NCBI GenBank assembly: GCA_003833135.1
Contig: QZLH01000218.1
Location: 28,861-66,092 of the forward strand
Source of the DNA: Oehlia diaphana
Lineage: Eukaryota > Glomeromycota > Glomeromycetes > Glomerales > Glomeraceae
Direction of reading: 5' to 3'
Length of the DNA: 37,232 nt
Of this stretch, positions 32,552 through 37,232 are shown one piece after another. The translations under genes were made by a program, and so were the position numbers. Position 1 is the first letter of the stretch, and every line of letters begins with the position of its first letter. The notes under the pieces are model-generated. The model was not told where the DNA came from, did not search any database, and was given only the letters and a program-made list of their open reading frames with translations.

Positions 32552-32707
32552 ATGATTGATATATTTACGGAAGTAACATGGAGTGATAAAACACGGAATA
32601 AATTAGTAAATTGCTTTTCTATTGACAAGCCTTCACAAAATGTTTGTTATATAGAGCCTTTTTGGATTAATCCAAAAATACCAAAGAAAAAAAAATGTCT
32701 CAAATAA
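32552..32707 (+). CDS. Upstream overlapping frame: uORF or frameshifted 5' coding part
   Basis: ATG 32552 opens 51 codons, MIDIFTEVTWSDKTRNKLVN..., then YIEPFWINPKIPKKKK, ending at TAA 32705-32707, so it overlaps the MATH-BTB start by 13 nt in another frame. Composition is that of a real protein (two Trp, two Cys, mixed charge) rather than AT-rich noise. The frames meet at a run of nine A (32686-32694); ten A would fuse this frame to the MATH-BTB protein. It may therefore be a genuine N-terminal extension broken by an indel in a homopolymer, an inhibitory uORF, or a non-transcribed frame (a TATA-like box sits only 16 bp upstream). Confidence 0.4.
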   Translation: MIDIFTEVTWSDKTRNKLVNCFSIDKPSQNVCYIEPFWINPKIPKKKKCLK

Positions 32708-33803
32708 CTCCAAAATTAACTTACCAAGTAAATTTACTTAAATCGCTTGAAATAGAAGAAGATTATTATAGTCCTATTTTTGGTACAAATAATATGTTTT
32801 GGCGAATATTTTTACTTCTTGAAGATGATGACTATTATGGACTTTATTTGCAGCCAGTTGCAAATCAAGATGAAATTATTTGGGGAGAACGTTCGAAATT
32901 AACTTTTAATTTATTCGCTAAAGAAATTAGAAATGATAATCAAATCGTTGAACTTTATAGTAGGAGCTTTGCTATACCCCCTGGTACTCATATTGATAAT
33001 GGTAATCTTTGGTGTTTCTATTTCACACTTAGTTTTCTTTTCTAATCGTTAAATTTGTCTTTTTTAATATAGATCCTGGATATCGTTATGCAATTAGAAA
33101 ATCTTCACTTGAAAATGGAGAATTGATAATTGGAGCTAATTTTGATAACATTGAATATAATCAAAGCAAAACAGATTATCCTGAACCTATTCCAAAGGAT
33201 CTTATAGACGCATGGAAAGATCAGCTATTTAATTTTCAATCGGCTGACATAGAATTTGATGTGCAAGGTGAAAAATTCTATGCATGTAGTTCAATACTTT
33301 CCAAAAGATCCGAATATTTTGAGAAAATGTTATCAGGTCATTGGTCCGAATCAACACTTAATAATTCAACATGTCAAATAAAACATCGGATTCAAATTTC
33401 AACATATAGCCCAATTACAATTTCTGCCATGCTCGAATACTTTTACACAAATCAAATTCAATGGACTAATGAGGATAATGATGATTCTATCGCTATAGAA
33501 TTATTTCGTTTAGCGGATCAATATGTTTTATTAGATCTTCGAGAACGAGCAAAAACTAGGATTTTAGACGAATTAACAATCTCAAATGTATCAAAAATTA
33601 TGTTTAATTTAGTCCCAAACTATAATGACTTAAAAAAACCAGTTTTAAATTTTATGGCAATAAATTTTGAAGAGGTTTATCGATCTCAAGAATTTAAAGA
33701 AATTTCATCAAATTTAGATGATTATGAAAATTTTAATTTAACTTTATTAGAAATTTATAATGAATTTTTGAGAATTAGAACTTTATATAAGAACTTTTTT
33801 TAA
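32695..33803 (+). CDS. MATH-BTB domain protein (SPOP-like)
   Basis: Two exons (32695-33001, 33073-33803) join to a 345-residue protein. Residues 8-128 form a MATH/TRAF-like domain: YYSPIFG, a FWRIFLLLEDDDYYGLYLQP strand pair, IIWGERSKLTFNLF, and GELIIGANFD after the intron. Residues 158-245 are a BTB domain: ADIEFDVQGEKFYACSSILS, RSEYFEKML, WSES, and a ML-EYFYTNQIQW core. Residues 246-330 are the helical BACK-like part (ELFRLADQYVLLDLRERAKT..., VPNYNDLKKPVLNFMAINFE). MATH-BTB proteins bind substrates through MATH and CUL3 through BTB, serving as ubiquitin-ligase adaptors; family size is ~340-400. The usual His after the third strand of BTB (AHK.IL) is Cys here. ATG 32695 has A at -3. The family is expanded in Rhizophagus. 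Function in this organism is inferred. Confidence 0.88.
33002..33072 (+). other. Spliceosomal intron of the MATH-BTB gene, 71 nt
   Basis: GTAATC donor, a TTCTAAT branch-like site about 30 nt before the end, a T-rich tract and an AATATAG acceptor. Splicing joins AATG to ATCCTGG, keeps the frame (codon 103 is split 1/2) and continues the MATH domain without a gap. Unspliced, the frame stops at 33043-33045. Confidence 0.85.
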
Positions 33804-33912
33804 TTTTGATAGTTTTGTTTTAAAATTTAAAAAGTACAGTTTTTTTATAAATTATAGATTCTATTTCTTCATTTCATTTTAGCTATTACGTGTATGGGCA
33901 AATTATTTAATG

Positions 33913-33918
33913 AATAAA
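33913..33918 (+). terminator. Polyadenylation-signal-like AATAAA
   Basis: AATAAATATT about 110 bp after the MATH-BTB stop codon. In DNA this AT-rich the motif is common, so support is from position only. Confidence 0.3.
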
Positions 33919-34136
33919 TATTAAATTTTTTTCTTATATTTAAACTTAATACTTAGTTCTCATAGTATGTATCATAAAACATTACAAATTTTTTTATTCA
34001 GTTAATACCGTTTATTTTTTTTATGACTATATTAAGCCTTAATACTGAAGACTCGCTTTTTATCGCTATAAGCGGAGGGAGCAGCAATGGCTCCTATAGA
34101 TATTACTTTTCGTAAAGTTAATACTATATATACAGT

Positions 34137-34722
34137 GCTCGGAAAAAGGATATCCGGACTTTTCGCCGAAGTCCATTTCGCCAAAGGGATATTTCACCGA
34201 AAGGTATTTCGCCGAAAGGACGTTTTGCCGTAATACCATTTTATCGAAACCCATTTCATCGAATTCCATTTCGCCGAATCCATTTTATCGAATGAACATT
34301 TCGCCGAAAAATTATTTATTTCATTTGGTAAGTTTATTATTTTTATACTAATTACATAAAGAAATGTTTTCTAGAAAAATTTTTGAATTAGCTGATGTTT
34401 ATTAAATTTAGCTCGTTTTTTATAATATATTGATAGTCTTTTTTTTACTTACTTTTCGTGAATAAATGTATTTATTACTTAACAATTAATATCAGTTACT
34501 TGAATGTTAAAATGATAGTATCCTGGAAAAAAATTGCGCGATGAATATTTTTTATTAAAATTTTAATCGCTACCATTTTCGGAGAAATGTCCATTTGGAT
34601 TCGATAAAATACACTTTCGGTGAAACGTCCCTTCGGTGAAATGGCTTCGGCGAAATGGGTTTCGGTGAAATGGATTTCGGCGGAATGTACCGTAACCCGA
34701 AACGAAAAAAGTGTCCGATCGC
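34137..34722. mobile_element. Foldback element with TTTCGCCGAA repeat arms
   Basis: The left arm (about 34137-34312) is an array of 11-16-bp units such as CATTTCGCCGAA, ATTTCACCGAAAGG and CATTTTATCGAA, about ten copies. The right arm (about 34574-34722) is the same array inverted: TTCGGTGAAACG, CTTCGGCGAAATGG, TTTCGGTGAAATGG. Ends GCTCGGA and TCCGATC also pair. The ~260-bp centre is AT-rich and non-coding. The frames that overlap it on both strands are repeats of FGEM/FAE-type peptides and not genes. Its plan matches the element at 28489-29013. Confidence 0.85.
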
Positions 34723-34917
34723 CTATAAATTGGTACAATTATTGCAACAAATGTACTTCTATATAAACCTTTTTTTTTTTATTAATCAATCCATCATTTA
34801 TGTTATAAGTAAAAGTTGTTCTTTGAAATTATACAAAATTTTAATAAAATTGATATATTGTAAATTTTGCTTAAAAAATGAGGATTTTAATAGAAATTTT
34901 AGGTTAAAATAAAGGGA

Positions 34918-35053
34918 ATTGCTAAATCTCAACGCAGGCCGCACCAGCATTAGCAAATATTAATGGGCGGAGTTTCATGTCATTTTTAATTCTGCCCAAA
35001 ATTCTACCCTAATTCTGGTGAGGTGACAATCACCAGCGGTGATATTTAGCAAT
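34918..35053. mobile_element. MITE, family A, copy 3
   Basis: A 136-bp element with left end ATTGCTAAATCTCAACGC and right end GCGGTGATATTTAGCAAT. The interior 34965-35040 is almost identical to copy 2 (GGGCGGAGTTTCATGTCATT, then TCTACCCTAATTCTGGTGAG). It lies about 195 bp beyond the TTTCGCCGAA foldback element. No coding capacity. Confidence 0.9.
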
Positions 35054-35159
35054 ACTCTACTGCAGATCATTTTCAAAATTAATGAGATTGCTAACAAAGT
35101 ACACAAGTTTAAAAGAAATATTTGATATCTATTGATTGATAAACTAAAGAACAAATTAC

Positions 35160-35460
35160 GATCTAGAGAAAAAAAAACATTAGTAATGTTTCTAAAACAA
35201 AAATAAAATGTAATAAAGTAAAGAAATACCTCCATTTCACCCAATTTCAAAGTTTAAGAGGCTGTTCCTAAAAAAAAATAAGGAAAAAGGAACGTTCATT
35301 TAGTAACGTTAGTAACGTTCCTAAAACAAAAATAAAATGTAAAAAATAAAAAGATATACCTCTATTTCGCCCATTTAAGTTCAAGAGGCTGTTTCTAATA
35401 AAATAAAGAAAAAGGAACGTTAACAATGTTCCTAAAACGAAAAAAAATCAAAAAAAAGAA
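35160..35460 (+). repeat. Imperfect tandem repeat, period about 111-129 bp
   Basis: The block CTAAAACAAAAATAAAATGT occurs at 35192 and 35321 and in shortened form at 35432. AGAGGCTGTTCCTAA and AGAGGCTGTTTCTAA occur at 35257 and 35384, each preceded by ATACCTC..ATTTC.CCC. GGAACGTT..AATGTTCC short palindromes precede each CTAAAAC. About 2.4 copies. Confidence 0.8.
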
Positions 35461-35851
35461 CACGACCACGTAAACTGTGCCACAAATTTCAGACATCATT
35501 TGAATATGAAGAAACATGCTACGGTACTTTCTTTAACCATAAAAGTCATAAAACATCATGTGCCAGGTATTCTTAATCTGATAATTTTTCTCCGCACCTT
35601 TTTGTTTTCCATCTTTAAAGTAGGTATATACATATTTTTAGAACTTATATGTGTTGTTTCTTCGCACTTTTGTTTTCCACCTTTAAAATAGAGTATATTT
35701 ATATTTTTATAATTTATATATAATGTAAAGTCTAATGAATAAAAAGGGAGGATTTTTATATGTAATTATTTTTCGTGCCGTGATTTCTAAAGAAAAATAA
35801 AAATATTTGTATATGGTTACGGATGGTTTCTTACCGCGCCCTCCCATATAA
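35461..35851. other. Non-coding stretch with a small duplication
   Basis: TTCTTCGCACTTTTGTTTTC at 35657-35676 and the similar TTTCTCCGCACCTTTTTGTT at 35586-35605, each followed by a TTTAAA.TAG..TATATAC segment, show a ~71-bp duplication. The frame 35500-35691 reads through it and is not supported. Confidence 0.45.
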
Positions 35852-36355
35852 ATCTTACTCATAGTTAATCAGGTTATCAGATTATTCAACATTTATAGAA
35901 AAGACTTACAGCAATTTTCCGATGATTTACCAGCATGTTCCAATCCCATAATTTTTAGTTTTCTTTTAAATAGATGGTGGATCTTTTACCAGGATCGATG
36001 TCACCCGTGTCCTGCTCATTTGCTGGCCGCATTTGAGAAGCTAATACCTCAACTTTACAAGAGCTTCGGCTCGTGTCTCCTTTCGAGGACTACTGTTTTG
36101 GTATTACATGGATGACTGGTTTTAGCGGGTTGGGAGTGAAGTGAAATGAAAAGAGCTTTAATTATTTTTCGTGGGGACTCAAAACGTTGGGCAAGTTCCA
36201 CACGAATTATTTACAAGTTTGATCATCGTTCAAAAAAAGTGTCATGTCAAATCACAAACGCAATTCACACTATTCACACTTTACCAACTCGTCTTATCCC
36301 ACGACGTCTACAAAAAAATTATTTTGATAAGTTAAGTCAACGTTATTATTAAAAA
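35852..36355 (+). pseudogene. Long open frame with two TGA stops, unidentified
   Basis: A single frame runs from 35852 to TAA 36353-36355, broken only by TGA at 36113 and 36137. It includes RWWIFYQDRCHPCPAHLLAA, FEKLIPQLYKSFGSCLLSRT, then after the stops MKRALIIFRGDSKRWASSTR and ITNAIHTIHTLPTRLIPRRL. 35990-36150 is markedly GC-richer than the window, which itself lowers stop density. No family is recognised. Possibly a decayed gene or a moderately GC-rich dispersed repeat; the absence of an early ATG argues against an intact gene. Confidence 0.35.
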
Positions 36356-36362
36356 TGTTTGA

Positions 36363-36674
36363 AAACAATTAATTTTTGAAAAGAATATTAAGGTTAGTTT
36401 CGTATTTGAATCCAAAGATGAATCGGAGGATTACAAAGTTAAGATGGAGGCAATGAAGGAAGAATTATATAACGCCGTGTTTAGTACAAATGATTTATGT
36501 GTAAATTGGAATAGTTTTCTTAGTTGATGAATTTAATCTGAAATGGAATATTTAAATATAGATGGCAATTATCGTAATTGGGCGAAGAATTTATCTCAAA
36601 TTACAAATAGTGAATTTATGATGATTGTTCAGTTATTCATCCAATCTGTTTGTGGCTATATCACGCCTATATGA
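36363..36674 (+). pseudogene. Two coding-like frames separated by stops, unidentified
   Basis: 36363-36527 contains VSFVFESKDESEDYKVKMEA, then EELYNAVFSTNDLCVNWNSF, ending TGA. After three stop codons in the same frame, 36543-36674 reads MEYLNIDGNYRNWAKNLSQI, then SEFMMIVQLFIQSVCGYITP. Both have normal protein composition and share frame and strand. They look like parts of one decayed gene, perhaps continuing from the preceding frame. The family is not recognised. Confidence 0.35.
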
Positions 36675-37232
36675 TTAATTGGAATTTATCATTTAGATTA
36701 AATTATTAATAGTGATTAGTTCATAATATATAGAGAACTTTAATTTTAACTGAAAATGAATTATATGATGAAATTAGATAATTTTTTATTTTAAAAATAA
36801 ATAAACAAATAATTATTCAAGATTTATTAAATTAAATTTTAAGTCATGAATACAAAAATTAAAATAAAATAAACACTTCGCATTACAATTAAAGAAATAC
36901 AAGTCAGAACTCGATACGTCGGATTAATTTTAAACGGATTCCCGCTGTAAGGGCCGAAATTACCTCGGCAGGTAGCAAGTAAGTAACGTAAAATTACTAT
37001 TTTAGGTCAATTTACGTTACTCCCCTTTTATAAGGCACGGAACGTAAAGTCAATTAATATTTACTCACCCCAGCCAAATGATCGACATAGTTTATAAGCT
37101 GGAGTTTTGTGCACCAGATCATAGCTTATAAACTACCCATGGGCATATACAGCCCACGGGTTCTGATTGGTCTAAAAGTAAGGATATTATTGTCCATAAT
37201 AATGGACCATACTGGACCTCACCATCAAGGAC
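36675..37232. other. Non-coding end of the window with two inverted repeats
   Basis: AGTAACGTAAA (36982-36992) pairs with TTTACGTTACT (37011-37021). TAGTTTATAAGCT (37088-37100) pairs exactly with AGCTTATAAACTA (37123-37135). CCATGGGC..GCCCACGGG follows at 37138-37161. The last 250 bases are GC-richer than average and may be the edge of another repeat element cut by the window end. Confidence 0.55.

Noticed and set aside
34496..34738. Frames on both strands across the foldback element (also 34066-34269 and 34655-34912)
   Set aside because: They translate the TTTCGCCGAA repeat arms (FGEM/FAE peptides) and are not genes.
34975..35250. 91-codon minus-strand frame
   Set aside because: Hydrophobic shadow that runs through MITE copy 3; no independent support.
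35852..36355. Bacterial endosymbiont gene using TGA as Trp
   Set aside because: No ribosome-binding site, no start codon and no recognised bacterial family; neighbouring sequence carries a spliceosomal intron and fungal-type repeats.
1..37232. tRNA, rRNA or riboswitch genes
   Set aside because: No cloverleaf-like segment with a GTTCGA-type T-loop and paired arms was found by eye, and no conserved rRNA words were seen.

Overview
The window looks like nuclear DNA of a filamentous fungus with a very AT-rich, repeat-laden genome. It most resembles an arbuscular mycorrhizal fungus of the Rhizophagus/Glomeromycotina type. By eye the GC content is well under a third, with long A and T runs. The one convincing intact gene is a spliced MATH-BTB protein with a 71-nt GT..AG intron. 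The pieces of decayed genes look like F-box/leucine-rich proteins and a non-LTR retrotransposon with RNase H, all common in those genomes. The species assignment is inference; there is no rRNA, tRNA or other marker gene here.

Layout. 1-5700 is AT-rich non-coding DNA with two weak exon-like stretches (1829-2035, 2918-3139), a near-perfect 78-bp hairpin (3328-3405) and the first copy of a ~130-bp MITE (4102-4230). 5740-6731 is a degenerate tandem array whose units look like introns with the branch site in a small hairpin, ending in an exon-like open frame. 7158-7414 is a broken F-box/LRR fragment. 8353-13092 is a decayed plus-strand LINE (coiled-coil ORF1, endonuclease, truncated reverse transcriptase, RNase H, basic tail), with a 259-bp foldback element inserted at 12199-12457. 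A second, minus-strand LINE scrap lies at 13602-13742. 14-20.9 kb is nearly gene-free and holds a dispersed repeat plus a 50-bp tandem array (19203-20845). 20979-21419 is a second F-box/LRR pseudogene.

21.4-32.2 kb is mostly non-coding. It carries pogo/Tigger-like transposon ends (21931-21985, 26314-26440, 30081-30253), a 67-bp tandem repeat (24895-25072), an unidentified frameshifted coding remnant (27227-27573), a foldback element with TTTCACCGA-type arms (28489-29013) and a MITE-like element (31815-31942). 32247-32375 is MITE copy 2. 32695-33803 is the MATH-BTB gene, with a TATA-like box upstream and AATAAA downstream. 34137-34722 is a large foldback element with arms of TTTCGCCGAA repeats, followed by MITE copy 3 (34918-35053) and a tandem array (35160-35460). 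35852-36674 holds coding-like frames interrupted by stops.

How it fits together. This is not an operon or a pathway. It is a gene-poor, transposon-rich segment in which one MATH-BTB gene (a probable CUL3 ubiquitin-ligase adaptor) sits among repeats. Two F-box-like remnants belong to another ubiquitin-adaptor family. At this base composition, open frames of about 60 codons arise by chance, so most short frames are not called. No complete new system is visible. The best leads are the intron-like array, the frame break just upstream of the MATH-BTB start, and the related foldback and MITE families.
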